Shown: positions 50,982 through 60,276 of the stretch, in pieces | Layout of the letters: each line of letters opens with the position of its first letter | How positions within the stretch are numbered: the stretch's first letter is position 1 | Assembly: GCF_900110435.1 (NCBI RefSeq) | Contig: NZ_FODT01000004.1 | Coordinates: 1 to 64,000 of the forward strand | Direction: 5' to 3' | DNA: 64,000 bases | Origin: Rhodopseudomonas pseudopalustris | GTDB lineage: Bacteria; Pseudomonadota; Alphaproteobacteria; Rhizobiales; Xanthobacteraceae | Position numbers and translations under genes: made by a program | Notes under the pieces: generated by a model | What the model saw: only the letters and a program-made list of their open reading frames with translations | Told to the model about the DNA's origin: nothing | Databases searched by the model: none

Positions 50982-51746
50982 ATGATGCCAGCCCTTGGCG
51001 CGCTGGGTGCGCTGTCCGGATTGCTCAGTTCGCTGAGTTCGTCGTCGTCGTCGAAGGCATCTGCGAAGACCACCAGCCTGACCAACCCGTTCGAATCCTC
51101 CAGCTCGAACCCCAGCTCCAGCAGCAATGCGCTGCAGGGCTCGTCCGGCAGCAACAGCGCGTTTCCATCGAGCGGCCTGTCGCCGGAGGTCCTGAAGGCG
51201 CTGCTTGCCGCGCAGCAGAACCAGGCCTCGACGAGCGATCCGTCGACCACCGCCACGAAGAGCCGCGACGCCGCGCTGAAGGATTTGTTCTCGCAGCTCG
51301 ATGGCGACGGCGACGGCGCGATCAGCAAGGCCGAATTCGAGGACAAGCTCGGCGCCGGCGGCACCAATATCAGCAATGCCGACAAGGTGTTCGCCAAACT
51401 CGATAGCAATGGCGACGGCTCGGTCCGTCTCAACGAACTGTCGTCGGCGTTGAAACCGGGCAAGGGCCATCATCACGGGAAGGACGGCGGCAATCCCGGC
51501 GGTGGCTCCAGCGATCCGCTGATGCAGGCGCTGTCAGGCTCGTCGTCGACCAGCGTGAAAAACGCAGACGGCACGGTGACGACCTCGATCACCTATGCGG
51601 ACGGCTCCAAAGTATCGATGACGTCGGCTGCGGGCGCGAGCAGTTCCAGCGCGACGTCGTCCTACAATTTCGTCGAGCAACTGATCCAGCGTCAGGCAAC
51701 GCATCTGCAGAGCGCTACGGCGTCCTCGCTGTCGGTCAGCGCCTAG
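50982..51746 (+). CDS. EF-hand protein resembling XopAW-type effectors
   Basis: The 254-residue protein has two canonical EF-hand loops, D107-E118 (DGDGDGAISKAE) and D141-E152 (DSNGDGSVRLNE), in the middle. The N-terminal 60 residues are extremely serine-rich without a signal peptide, and the C-terminal part is Ser/Thr-rich. This layout resembles proteins annotated in Bradyrhizobium as XopAW-family type III calcium-binding effectors, but no secretion genes are in the window. Calcium binding is likely; secretion is inference. The TAG stop is shared with a repeat at 51745. Confidence 0.8.
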   Translation: MMPALGALGALSGLLSSLSSSSSSKASAKTTSLTNPFESSSSNPSSSSNALQGSSGSNSAFPSSGLSPEVLKALLAAQQNQASTSDPSTTATKSRDAALKDLFSQLDGDGDGAISKAEFEDKLGAGGTNISNADKVFAKLDSNGDGSVRLNELSSALKPGKGHHHGKDGGNPGGGSSDPLMQALSGSSSTSVKNADGTVTTSITYADGSKVSMTSAAGASSSSATSSYNFVEQLIQRQATHLQSATASSLSVSA

Positions 51747-51790
51747 AGCATGATCCCGAAAAGTGGACACCGGTTTTCGGGATAGATCAT
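51745..51790. repeat. Palindromic repeat at the EF-hand gene stop
   Basis: AGAGCATGATCCCGAAAAG and the returning TTTTCGGGATAGATCAT form an imperfect hairpin. It is a different sequence from family A but, like it, begins within the stop codon of the upstream gene. Similar elements are common in related genomes. Confidence 0.7.
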
Positions 51791-51804
51791 GAACCGGAAG
51801 AACT

Positions 51805-52800
51805 CTAACGCCTGAAGCGATCCCGCCACGCCGGCTGCGCATCCGCGAATGGCAGGGCGGTCGCCTCGAAGACCCCGCGTGCGATCGCCCGCGCCACGGT
51901 GTTGGCGGCGATCGCGCCGAGTTCGGTCAGCCCGGCCAAAGGATCGACCGGCTTGACGCCGGTTGCAGCCGCGAACACGACGTCGCCGTCGAGCGGCGCA
52001 TGGACCGGATAGATCGCCCGCGCAAAGCCGGTCTGCGCCATCATCGCCAGCCGCTTCACTTGCGTCTTGGTCAGCGCGGCGTCGGTGACGATGGTCACCA
52101 GCGTGGTGTTCTCCGCGGTCGCCGCAGCGGCGCCCTTCAGCTTCACCGCCAGCATCTCCGGCGTGAAGTGCTGCGGCATCCCGTGGCCACCGAATTCGTC
52201 GCCGACTTCGTAGGGCGCCGACCAGAACCATGGCCCGTCGCCGATCGTGACACTGCCGATCGCATTCACCGCCGCGATCGCGCCGACCATGATGCCGCCC
52301 GGCGTTTGCGCCGAGGCGGAGCCGAGCCCGCCTTTGTAGTTTGCCGTCGTCGCGCCGAGTCCCGCGCCGACGCTGCCGAGCGCGAAGTCGTCGCTGGCGG
52401 CGGCCGCCGCCGCATAGCCGAGCTCGCGATAGGGCGAGAACCGGCCCCACGCTTTGTCGCCGCCATTGAGCATGTCGAACACGACGCCGCCCGGCACGAT
52501 CGGAATCGTGGCGTTGCCGATCGCAAAGCCGCGGCCCTGTTCGGCGAGCCACGCCTGCGCGCCGCCGCCGGAATCGAGTCCGAAGGCCGAGCCGCCGGAT
52601 AGCGTGAAGCCGTCCACCTGTTCGACGGTGTTCACCGGCTCCAGCAGCACGCCGTCGCGAATGCCAGGCCCGCCTCCGCGCACGTCGATCGACGCGACCG
52701 CCGGCTTGTCGAACAAGATCGCAGTGACTCCCGAGGCGAGCCCGGCGTCGTGGGCGTGGCCGACGCGAACGCCGGCGATGTCAGTGATGAGATTCTTCAA
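51805..52800 (-). CDS. P1-family aminopeptidase (DmpA type)
   Basis: The 331-residue protein is an N-terminal-nucleophile peptidase of the P1/DmpA family, which self-cleaves before a catalytic serine to release D- or L-amino acids, or beta-peptides. Family blocks are 'LITDIAGVRVGHA', 'GFTLSGGSAFGLDSGGG', 'GSVGAGLGATT' around the cleavage region, and 'NTTLVTIVTDA'. No signal peptide is seen. It diverges from ccdA. Confidence 0.9.
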   Translation of the reverse strand: MKNLITDIAGVRVGHAHDAGLASGVTAILFDKPAVASIDVRGGGPGIRDGVLLEPVNTVEQVDGFTLSGGSAFGLDSGGGAQAWLAEQGRGFAIGNATIPIVPGGVVFDMLNGGDKAWGRFSPYRELGYAAAAAASDDFALGSVGAGLGATTANYKGGLGSASAQTPGGIMVGAIAAVNAIGSVTIGDGPWFWSAPYEVGDEFGGHGMPQHFTPEMLAVKLKGAAAATAENTTLVTIVTDAALTKTQVKRLAMMAQTGFARAIYPVHAPLDGDVVFAAATGVKPVDPLAGLTELGAIAANTVARAIARGVFEATALPFADAQPAWRDRFRR

Positions 52801-52974
52801 GGCGGTTCCAAAGGCGGGTTGAATGGTGGAGAGGTCGGCGAGGGCGGTGCGCGACTTGGGCCATCATCGGCCAAAACGCTTCGGCGAGGCAATCCCTCAC
52901 GCCGCGATCACAAGCTGCGGAAGGCGGTCGCGCCGGGCCTTGCGCCGGCGCTGGCGTCAGGTGCATGTAGCCGC

Positions 52975-53709
52975 ATGATTCACGACGTCTCGATCCTCGC
53001 GGCGCTGATCGCCGGTCTGGTCAGCTTCCTGTCGCCCTGCGTGCTGCCGCTGGTGCCGCCGTACCTGATCTATCTGACCGGCGCGACCATCGAGCATGTC
53101 GCCGCTGACGAGTCCGAGCGCAGCTCGAAACGCGCGGTGATGATCTCCGCGGTGATGTTCGTGCTCGGCTTTTCGACGGTATTCGTGGCGCTCGGAGCCA
53201 GCGCCAGCCTGGTCGGTGGCCTGATCCGCGCCTGGTCGGCGGAGCTTGCGATCGTCGCCGGCATCGTCATCATCCTGATGGGGCTGCACTTCCTGGGGCT
53301 GACGAAGATCGGCATCCTGATGCGCGAGGGACGGCTGCCGATCCCGAAGCCGGTCGGGCTGTGGGGCGCCTATGTGATGGGGCTGGCCTTCGCCTTCGGC
53401 TGGACGCCGTGCATCGGCCCGATCCTCGCCGCGATCCTGTCGGTCGCCGCCGCCGAAGCCACGGTGGCGAAGGGCGCGGGACTGCTCGCGATCTACTCGC
53501 TCGGCCTCGGCGTGCCGTTCCTGCTCGCGGCGTTGATGATCGAGCAGTTCTCCGGCCTGTTCGCGCGGATGAAGAAACATCTCGCGACGGTCGAGCGGGT
53601 GATGGGCGCGCTGATGGTGCTGACCGGCATCGGCTTCCTCACCGGCGCCATCACCGACGTCAGCGTCTGGCTGCTGAACACGTTCCCGGCGTTGGGAAAT
53701 ATCGGGTAG
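52975..53709 (+). CDS. ccdA: Cytochrome c biogenesis protein CcdA
   Basis: CcdA is a six-helix inner-membrane protein that carries reducing power from cytoplasmic thioredoxin to the periplasm for cytochrome c assembly. The 244-residue product has the two redox cysteines in FLSPCVLPLVPPYL and 'GWTPCIGPILAA'. The start at 52975 (MIHDVSILAALIAG) fits the family; the longer upstream frame is not supported. Confidence 0.94.
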   Translation: MIHDVSILAALIAGLVSFLSPCVLPLVPPYLIYLTGATIEHVAADESERSSKRAVMISAVMFVLGFSTVFVALGASASLVGGLIRAWSAELAIVAGIVIILMGLHFLGLTKIGILMREGRLPIPKPVGLWGAYVMGLAFAFGWTPCIGPILAAILSVAAAEATVAKGAGLLAIYSLGLGVPFLLAALMIEQFSGLFARMKKHLATVERVMGALMVLTGIGFLTGAITDVSVWLLNTFPALGNIG

Positions 53710-53751
53710 TCCTGCGAGCGCTGTCTGCGACTTCGTCGCTTGCGCCCAGGG

Positions 53752-53870
53752 CCGTCATCCTCCGCGAATGCGGCGGATCCAGTATTCCAGAGTGTCCGTT
53801 GTTGTTGCGTGGGTTGAAATCTGGAGCGCTCCGGAGTGCCGGGCCGCCCGGTCGAGCCGGGCGGTGACAG
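53752..53870. repeat. Dispersed inverted repeat, family D, copy 3
   Basis: CGTCATCCTCCGCGAATGCG and GGATCCAGTATTCCAGAG open the element, and a diverged far half ends GTCGAGCCGGGCGGTGACAG. It lies between the converging ccdA and livK genes. Confidence 0.65.
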
Positions 53871-53932
53871 GTTGTGGGTGGTGACAGTCCGCGTTGCTTG
53901 CATCAATATTCGCAACGCGACCCGCCTCACAT

Positions 53933-55045
53933 TCACTTGCCGGGATTGATCTCGGTATAGCTGCCCTTGGCGTCCCATTTGTAGACGACGTAGTCGATCG
54001 CCTTGATGTCGCCCTTGGCGTCGAATGCCAGCTTGCCGAGCACGGTGTCCCACTCGCCGGCCTTGATGGCGTCCATCACCTTCTTCGGGTCGGTGGAGTT
54101 AGCCTTGGCGGCGGCTTGCGACCAGACCTGGAAGGCGGCGTAGGTGTAGAGCGTGTAGCCTTCGGGATCGACGTTCTTGGCCTTGAACTTCTCGACGATC
54201 GCCTTCGCGGTCGGCTTGTTGCGCGGGTCGGGGCCGAAAGTGAACAGCGTGCCCTCGGCGAGCGGTCCGGTGATCGAGGCGAACTCCTTGTCGTTGAGCG
54301 CGTCGCCGGCCATCAGCACGGTCTTCATGCCCTGGTCGCGCATCTGGCGCAGGATCAGCCCGGCCTCCTGGTGATAGCCGCCGATATAGACGAGATCGAT
54401 GTTGTCGCGCTTCAGCCGCGACACGATCGAATTAAAGTCCTTGTCGCCCTTGTTGTAGGATTCGAACAGCTTCTCCTTGAAGCCGGCCTTGTTGAGCGCC
54501 TTCTTGGCCTCGTCGGCGAGGCCCTTGCCGTAAGTGGTCCTGTCGTTGAGGATCGCGACGTTCTTGTCCTTGTAGTGCTTGAGGATGTAGTCAGCGCCGA
54601 CCAGGCCCTGCTGATCGTCGCGGCCGCAGATCCGCAGCACGTTCCACAGCTTGCGCTCGGTGAAAGTCGGGTTGGTCGAGGCCGGGGTGATCTGCAGCAC
54701 ATTGCCGTCGGCATAGGCTTCCGACGCCGGGATCGACGACGACGAGCAGAAGTGTCCGGCGACGAATGGAATGCCTTCGCCCGCGAATTTCTCGGCGATC
54801 GAGCGCGCCTGCTTCGGATCGCAGGCGTCGTCGCCGACCTGCAGCGCCAGCTTCTTGCCGAGCACGCCGCCGGCGGCGTTGAGATCGGCGACCGCCTGAA
54901 GGGCGCCGTTGTGCAATTGCCGTCCGAACGCCGACTCGGGGCCGGTCATCGGACCGGCGACCGCGATCTTGAGATCGTCCGCGAGCGCCGTCGTCGAGAG
55001 CGCCAGCGACGCACCGACTGCCAAACCGAGAAGCTTGAGTTTCAT
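53933..55045 (-). CDS. livK: Branched-chain amino-acid ABC transporter, substrate-binding protein
   Basis: The 370-residue periplasmic protein starts with a signal peptide (MKLKLLGLAVGASLALSTTA, cleavage after ALA). The Leu/Ile/Val-binding fold follows: 'IAVAGPMTGPESAFGRQLHN', 'GHFCSSSSIPASEAY', 'TTYGKGLADEAKKAL' and 'KDFNSIVSRL'. It is the last of the five liv genes on the minus strand, about 160 bases after livF, so it may have its own promoter. Confidence 0.94.
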   Translation of the reverse strand: MKLKLLGLAVGASLALSTTALADDLKIAVAGPMTGPESAFGRQLHNGALQAVADLNAAGGVLGKKLALQVGDDACDPKQARSIAEKFAGEGIPFVAGHFCSSSSIPASEAYADGNVLQITPASTNPTFTERKLWNVLRICGRDDQQGLVGADYILKHYKDKNVAILNDRTTYGKGLADEAKKALNKAGFKEKLFESYNKGDKDFNSIVSRLKRDNIDLVYIGGYHQEAGLILRQMRDQGMKTVLMAGDALNDKEFASITGPLAEGTLFTFGPDPRNKPTAKAIVEKFKAKNVDPEGYTLYTYAAFQVWSQAAAKANSTDPKKVMDAIKAGEWDTVLGKLAFDAKGDIKAIDYVVYKWDAKGSYTEINPGK

Positions 55046-55208
55046 GGAATGATCCCTGCGATGAGCTTTCAAGATGAGCCGCGTTCGAAGCCGTCGAAGC
55101 ACGGAACTGGCGGTCATTGTTGGCTGATTTTCCCGCCAAGTCATCGACAAAATGCGCGGTTTGCCGCAGGGCTGTGGCACATTCTGCCGCAGCCCTTCAG
55201 GTGTGCTG

Positions 55209-55943
55209 TCACACCTTGCGGCCGCCTTCGAGATAGGCGGCGCGGACTTCCGGGCGCGCCAGCAATTCCGCGCCGCTGCCGCTCATGGTGATCAGCCCGT
55301 TGACCAGCACGTAGCCGCGATGCGCCAGCCGCAGCGCATGGTTGGCGTTCTGCTCGACGATCAGTACGGTCAGGCCGTCCTGTTTGTTCAGGGCGCGGAT
55401 CGCCTCGAAGATCTGACGTGTGATCAACGGCGCGAGGCCGAGCGAGGGCTCGTCGAGCAGGAGCAGCCGCGGCCGGCTCATCAGCGCGCGGCCGATCGCC
55501 AGCATCTGCTGTTCGCCGCCGCTCAGGGTGCCGCCGCGCTGGCTGTAGCGTTCGCGCAGGCGCGGGAACAGCGTCAGCACGCGCTCCAGCACTGCGGCGC
55601 GTTCGGCGTCGGTGCTGTTGCCGGCGTCGGCGCCCATCTGCAAATTCTCGGCGACGCTCATGCGCTGGAAGATGCGCCGGCCTTCCGGCGATTGCGCGAT
55701 GCTCATCCGCGCGATCTGGTGCGTCGGGGTGTCGGTGATGTCGACGCCGTCGAACACGATCCGACCGGTTTTGGCGCGCGGCTTGCCGAAGATCGTCATC
55801 ATCAGCGTCGACTTGCCGGCGCCGTTGGCGCCGATCAGCGCGACGATTTCGCCGGGCTTGATGTCGAGATCGACGCCCTTCAGCGCCTCGATCTTGCCGT
55901 AGGCCGCGCGCAGGTTTTCGATCGAGAGCAGCGGCGCGGTCAC
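55209..55943 (-). CDS. livF: Branched-chain amino-acid ABC transporter ATPase LivF
   Basis: The 244-residue ATPase has Walker A GANGAGKST, signature LSGGEQQ and Walker B LLLLDEPSLGLAP. It energises transport with LivG, LivM and LivH. It begins with a GTG at 55943 that overlaps the livG stop (GTGA), showing coupled translation. A longer frame extending to 56243 simply runs through livG in another frame. Confidence 0.94.
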   Translation of the reverse strand: MTAPLLSIENLRAAYGKIEALKGVDLDIKPGEIVALIGANGAGKSTLMMTIFGKPRAKTGRIVFDGVDITDTPTHQIARMSIAQSPEGRRIFQRMSVAENLQMGADAGNSTDAERAAVLERVLTLFPRLRERYSQRGGTLSGGEQQMLAIGRALMSRPRLLLLDEPSLGLAPLITRQIFEAIRALNKQDGLTVLIVEQNANHALRLAHRGYVLVNGLITMSGSGAELLARPEVRAAYLEGGRKV

Positions 55944-56779
55944 AGTCCGAGCTCCTGCTCGACGGCCTCGACCTCTTCGTCTTCGACGCCGAGATAGGCG
56001 GCGATGACGCGCTGGTCGTCGCGGATCTGTTGCGGCGTGCCGTCGGCGATCTTGACGCCGTAGTCGAGCACGACGACGGCGTCGGAGATTTCCATCACCA
56101 CGCTCATGTCGTGCTCGATCAGCAGGATCGAGGTGCCCTGGTCGTCGCGGATCGACAGCAGCAGTTCGCTGAGCGCGGCGCTCTCGCGCGCGTTGAGGCC
56201 GGCGGCGGGTTCGTCGAGGCACAGCAGCACGGGGTCCGTGCACATCGCCCGCGCGATCTCGAGCCGCCGCTGGTCGCCATAGGGCAGATTGCCGGCGGCA
56301 TCATCGGCACGCTCCAACAGGCCGATCTGCTTCAGCCAGAAGGTGGCGCGCTCGATCGCCTGTTTTTCCGCAGCGCGCCAGGACGGCGCGCCGATCAGAC
56401 CGAGGAAGGTGAGACCGGAGGCGCGCATCAGCGCGTTATGCTGCGCCACCATCAGGTTCTCCAGCGCCGTCATGCCGGCGAACAGCCGGATGTTCTGGAA
56501 AGTGCGCGCAACTTTGGCGATCTTGGTGATGCGGAAGTCGTTGAGTTTGTCGAGCCGGTAGCTGTCGCCGCCCGGATGCGTGAGGTTGATAGCGCCGGCG
56601 CTCGGTTTGTAGAAGCCGGTGATGCAGTTGAACACCGTGGTTTTTCCGGCGCCGTTCGGGCCGATCAGCGCGGTGATCTTGCCGCGCTGTGCCGCGAACG
56701 ACAGTTCGTTGACGGCAATGATGCCGCCGAAGCGCATGGTCAGTCTGTCGACGCAGAGAATGTCGTTGTCGTCGCTCAT
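55940..56779 (-). CDS. livG: Branched-chain amino-acid ABC transporter ATPase LivG
   Basis: The 279-residue ATPase has Walker A GPNGAGKTTVFN, the LivG-typical 'NCITGFYKPSAG', and Walker B VLLCLDEPAAGLNA. It overlaps livM at its start (ATGA) and livF at its end. Together with LivF it forms the nucleotide-binding pair of the importer. Confidence 0.95.
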   Translation of the reverse strand: MSDDNDILCVDRLTMRFGGIIAVNELSFAAQRGKITALIGPNGAGKTTVFNCITGFYKPSAGAINLTHPGGDSYRLDKLNDFRITKIAKVARTFQNIRLFAGMTALENLMVAQHNALMRASGLTFLGLIGAPSWRAAEKQAIERATFWLKQIGLLERADDAAGNLPYGDQRRLEIARAMCTDPVLLCLDEPAAGLNARESAALSELLLSIRDDQGTSILLIEHDMSVVMEISDAVVVLDYGVKIADGTPQQIRDDQRVIAAYLGVEDEEVEAVEQELGL

Positions 56780-58110
56780 CCGTGGCCTTCCTTGACGAGG
56801 TCGGACGAGATCGTCTGATTGCGCTCGAGATACACGGTCGGCGCGCGATGGCCGATCAGGCCGCGCGGCCGCCAGACCATCAGGAACACCATCGACAGGC
56901 CGAACACCAGCATTCGGAACTGATCGAGGCCGCGGAACAGTTCGAAGCCGCCGATCAGCGTCAGCGCGGCGAGGGCGACGCCGAGCTGCGAGCCCATGCC
57001 GCCGAGCACGACGATCGCCAGCACCAGCGCCGATTCCTGAAAGGTGAAGGATTCCGGAGAGATGAAGCCCTGCCGCGTCGCGAAGAAGGCGCCGGCGAAG
57101 CCGCCGAACATCGCACCGGTGGCGAATGCTGTCAGCTTGGTCGTGGTGGTGTTGATGCCGAGCGCGCGGCAGGCGACTTCGTCCTCGCGCAGCGCTTCCC
57201 AGGCGCGGCCGATCGGCAGCCGTCTCAGCCGGATCGTGGCCCAGTTGGTCACCAGCGCCAGCGCCAGGATCAGATAGAACAAGAACACCAGCCGCTGCGA
57301 TGGCGAGAACGGAATTCCGAGCAGCGCGGCGAGGCCGTTTTCGCCGGGCACCAGCGGAATGCCGAACAAGGTCGGTCGCGGAATGCCGCTGACGCCGTTC
57401 GGGCCGCCGGTGAGGCTCTGCCAGTTGATGATGACGAGGCGGATGATCTCGCCGAACGCGAGCGTGACGATGGCGAGATAGTCGCCGCGCAGCCGCAGCA
57501 CCGGGAAGCCGAGCAGCACGCCCCAGAACGCGGCGAGAATGCCGGCGAGCGGCAGGCAGACCCAGAACGACAGCCCGAAATTGGTGGCGAGCAACGCGTA
57601 GGAATAGGCGCCGACGGCATAGAACGCGACATAGCCGAGGTCGAGCAAGCCGGCGAGGCCGACCACGATGTTCAGCCCCCAGCCGAGCATCACGTAAGTC
57701 AGCACCAGGATGCCGAGGTCGAGAATGTAGCGCTGGTCGTAGAAGATCACCGGCACCAGAAAGGTGAAGATCAGCAGAGCCGGGGCGACGGCGCGGCCGG
57801 CGACAGCGAGCGTCTTACGTGCGCCTTCGGGCATTAGCCTCGGCGTATCGACTGGACCCCACCAGCGTCGCAGCAATTCGACCACGATCGAACCAACGAA
57901 CACCGCTGCGACCATGCCGGCGAGTTCCTGGAATCGGGTCCAGTAGATCAGTTGCCCTTCGGGGCCTGCTTCGGTCCGCACGCCGATCATCAGCGAAAAC
58001 AGAACCAGCGCGACGAGGGCGCTGATCAGGGCTTTTTTGAAGATGAAACCGGCGCCGGCTTGGGCGGCGGCCTTCGACTCGGCGGGGGCAATGCTGGCCA
58101 CGCGCACCAC
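56776..58110 (-). CDS. livM: Branched-chain amino-acid ABC transporter permease LivM
   Basis: The 444-residue inner-membrane permease has about ten helices and the LivM core 'LGWGLNIVVGLAGLLDLGYV', 'LRGDYLAIVTLAFGEIIRL' and 'GRAWEALREDEVACRALGI', the last being the coupling loop to the ATPase. The N-terminal 90 or so residues add two extra helices and a linker. It starts with a GTG that directly follows the livH stop and ends inside the livG start. Confidence 0.95.
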   Translation of the reverse strand: MVRVASIAPAESKAAAQAGAGFIFKKALISALVALVLFSLMIGVRTEAGPEGQLIYWTRFQELAGMVAAVFVGSIVVELLRRWWGPVDTPRLMPEGARKTLAVAGRAVAPALLIFTFLVPVIFYDQRYILDLGILVLTYVMLGWGLNIVVGLAGLLDLGYVAFYAVGAYSYALLATNFGLSFWVCLPLAGILAAFWGVLLGFPVLRLRGDYLAIVTLAFGEIIRLVIINWQSLTGGPNGVSGIPRPTLFGIPLVPGENGLAALLGIPFSPSQRLVFLFYLILALALVTNWATIRLRRLPIGRAWEALREDEVACRALGINTTTTKLTAFATGAMFGGFAGAFFATRQGFISPESFTFQESALVLAIVVLGGMGSQLGVALAALTLIGGFELFRGLDQFRMLVFGLSMVFLMVWRPRGLIGHRAPTVYLERNQTISSDLVKEGHG

Positions 58111-59028
58111 TCAGACTTTTTCGACTTCCGGCCGGCCCAACAGGCCGGTCGGCATGAAGATCAGCACCACGATCAGAATCGAGAACGCCGCGACGTCCTT
58201 GTACTCGACCGAGAAATAGGCCGACCACATCGTCTCGATCAGTCCGATCAGGAGGCCGCCGAGCATCGCGCCCGGCAGCGAGCCGATGCCGCCCAGCACG
58301 GCGGCGGTGAACGCCTTGATGCCGGCGACGAAGCCCATGAAGAAATCGACCAGGCCGTAATACAGCAGGTACATCATGCCCGCGACCGAGGCGAGCGCAG
58401 CGCCGATCACGAAGGTCATCGAGATGGTGCGGTCGACGTCGACGCCGAGTAGGGACGCCATGGTCTGGTCCTGCTCGCAGGCGCGCATGTCGCGGCCGAG
58501 CCGGGTCTTCGCCACCAGCCAGGTGAAGATCGCGAGCAGCACGATGGTGGTGATCACCACCAGGATCTGGACGTTGGAGAGCTGCACGTTGAAGCCGTCG
58601 GCGCTCTCGTGCAGCGTGTAGCCGCCGGTGATGATCGGCGGCACCGGCTTCACCCGTGCGCCCTGCGCCACCTGCGAGTAGTTCATCAGCACGAACGACA
58701 TGCCGATCGCCGACAGCATCGGGGCGAGTCGGAATGAATGCCGCAGCGGCCGGTAGGCGATGCGCTCGACGGTCCAGCCGTAGAGCGCGGTGATCGCCAT
58801 CGACACCAGCAGCACCACCAGCAGGATCAGCGGCACGAAGGTGAGGCCGAACGACACCAGGATCAAAAAGCTGATCAGGGCGATGAAGCCGCCGATCATG
58901 AAAATGTCGCCATGGGCGAAATTGATCATGCCGACGATGCCGTAAACCATCGTGTAGCCGATCGCGATCAGGCCGTAGATTGAGCCGAGGACAAGGCCGT
59001 TGATGAGCTGCTGGGCGAAATAGTCCAT
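58111..59028 (-). CDS. livH: Branched-chain amino-acid ABC transporter permease LivH
   Basis: The 305-residue permease begins MDYFAQQLINGLVLGSIYGL and has 'IAIGYTMVYGIVGMINFAHG' and the coupling loop 'RLGRDMRACEQDQTMASLLG'. It is the first gene of livH-livM-livG-livF(-livK). The roughly 500-base region upstream should hold the operon promoter. Confidence 0.95.
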   Translation of the reverse strand: MDYFAQQLINGLVLGSIYGLIAIGYTMVYGIVGMINFAHGDIFMIGGFIALISFLILVSFGLTFVPLILLVVLLVSMAITALYGWTVERIAYRPLRHSFRLAPMLSAIGMSFVLMNYSQVAQGARVKPVPPIITGGYTLHESADGFNVQLSNVQILVVITTIVLLAIFTWLVAKTRLGRDMRACEQDQTMASLLGVDVDRTISMTFVIGAALASVAGMMYLLYYGLVDFFMGFVAGIKAFTAAVLGGIGSLPGAMLGGLLIGLIETMWSAYFSVEYKDVAAFSILIVVLIFMPTGLLGRPEVEKV

Positions 59029-59544
59029 GCGCTACCGTGGTCTGACGTCCAAAGGGATTCGAATATTGCACGCGCGGCGTGCAACCGTCAAGGGCAACCG
59101 CTCGCGCTGAATGCACGATGCGGCGAGCGGCCCGACAGTCGGCACATCGCTGCGCTTATCGGATTTTGTAACAGTGGGAAGTGGTTACGGCAACAGCCGG
59201 CCAATGCTACCTTCTTCCCGTTGACGACGGTCGCGCACGCAGTCGGTTCATGTCGACACGCGATGGTCGTGGAAACGCCCCGCAAGCATCGCGCCACCCG
59301 CACGGCGTTGCGCCGGCAAAGCCGGATCGGGCTTTGAATGAGACTTGGAAATCCGCTGAAAAGCGCGAGTGTCGGTCAAGGCAAGTGTCGTGCCGATTAT
59401 CCGCATTTGCGGGGGCTGACGGCTCATCCACAGGAGTTAATGAAAATTAAGGTTAACAAAGCGTTTCCGTTGTCGCTTTGCGTTAACCGTAGTTAGCTCG
59501 CTGAGCCAGCTTTCTGAGTGGAAAGCGGTCGGCAGCGGGAACCC
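59029..59544. other. Intergenic region upstream of livH
   Basis: About 515 bases separate livH from a divergent membrane-protein gene. It becomes AT-richer towards 59430-59500 (AATGAAAATTAAGGTTAAC), where promoters are likely. I see no repeat, RNA gene or operator that I can name. Confidence 0.4.
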
Positions 59545-60072
59545 ATGATGAAGACGCACTGGCGGATGAGTTCTGTGAACGGCGTGTTCCTCGCCGCTTA
59601 TTTCGTCCCGACCTGGTTGATCGTCGCCTTCAACATCATGGTGTCGCCGATCCACGCGCTGTACGACCGGCCGAACATCGCGGTGGCGATCTTCGTCAGC
59701 GATCACTTCCATCTCGCCGCGACCGCCACGGTGCGGACCGCTTGGCTTCTCGCACTTGCGAAGCTGACGGTGGCGGCATTCTTTGCGGTGTTCGTCGCGC
59801 TGCTGACGCGACCGTCGATCCGTAAGACCGGCGGCTGCGACGAGGCGCTCGGGATCGCATTGACGATCGGCAGCGTGATCAGCTTCGCCAGCATGGTCAT
59901 GGCGTCCAAAGTGGGCGAGGCGGAAGCGATGCGGCTGCACGCGACCGAGCTGCTGCTGTTGCTCGGCACCGCAATCGTAATGCTGGTCGAGCAGCCGGCG
60001 GCAGCCGCCACGACGGCCGCGGAGTCGCCCGCGATGACGCCGAACTATCCGCACGCGCAACAGAAATCCTGA
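59545..60072 (+). CDS. Hypothetical inner-membrane protein
   Basis: The 175-residue protein has four hydrophobic stretches: about residues 15-35, 66-88 (WLLALAKLTVAAFFAVFVAL), 105-125 and 135-152, and a polar C-terminal tail. The ATG at 59545 or the next at 59548 is used; GCGGGA lies just upstream. I do not recognise a family. It stands alone between the liv operon and the cox-like cluster. Confidence 0.7.
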   Translation: MMKTHWRMSSVNGVFLAAYFVPTWLIVAFNIMVSPIHALYDRPNIAVAIFVSDHFHLAATATVRTAWLLALAKLTVAAFFAVFVALLTRPSIRKTGGCDEALGIALTIGSVISFASMVMASKVGEAEAMRLHATELLLLLGTAIVMLVEQPAAAATTAAESPAMTPNYPHAQQKS

Positions 60073-60276
60073 CCCGCGTCTGCCGGGGCCGGCTGCGTCT
60101 TCGATATCTCTTCCATATCCTGACGCGCAGCGCCCTTCAGAGTTGCCCGCTTCAAGTTGCGGCGCAGCGCTAATTCATGCCGTTGAACGAGCTACTTTTG
60201 CTTTTGCAAATAGCGTGCTTTATTTGTCCCGCAACGGTGCCGATCAAGGCTGCCGACGATCGCGGGAGGACAGTCC

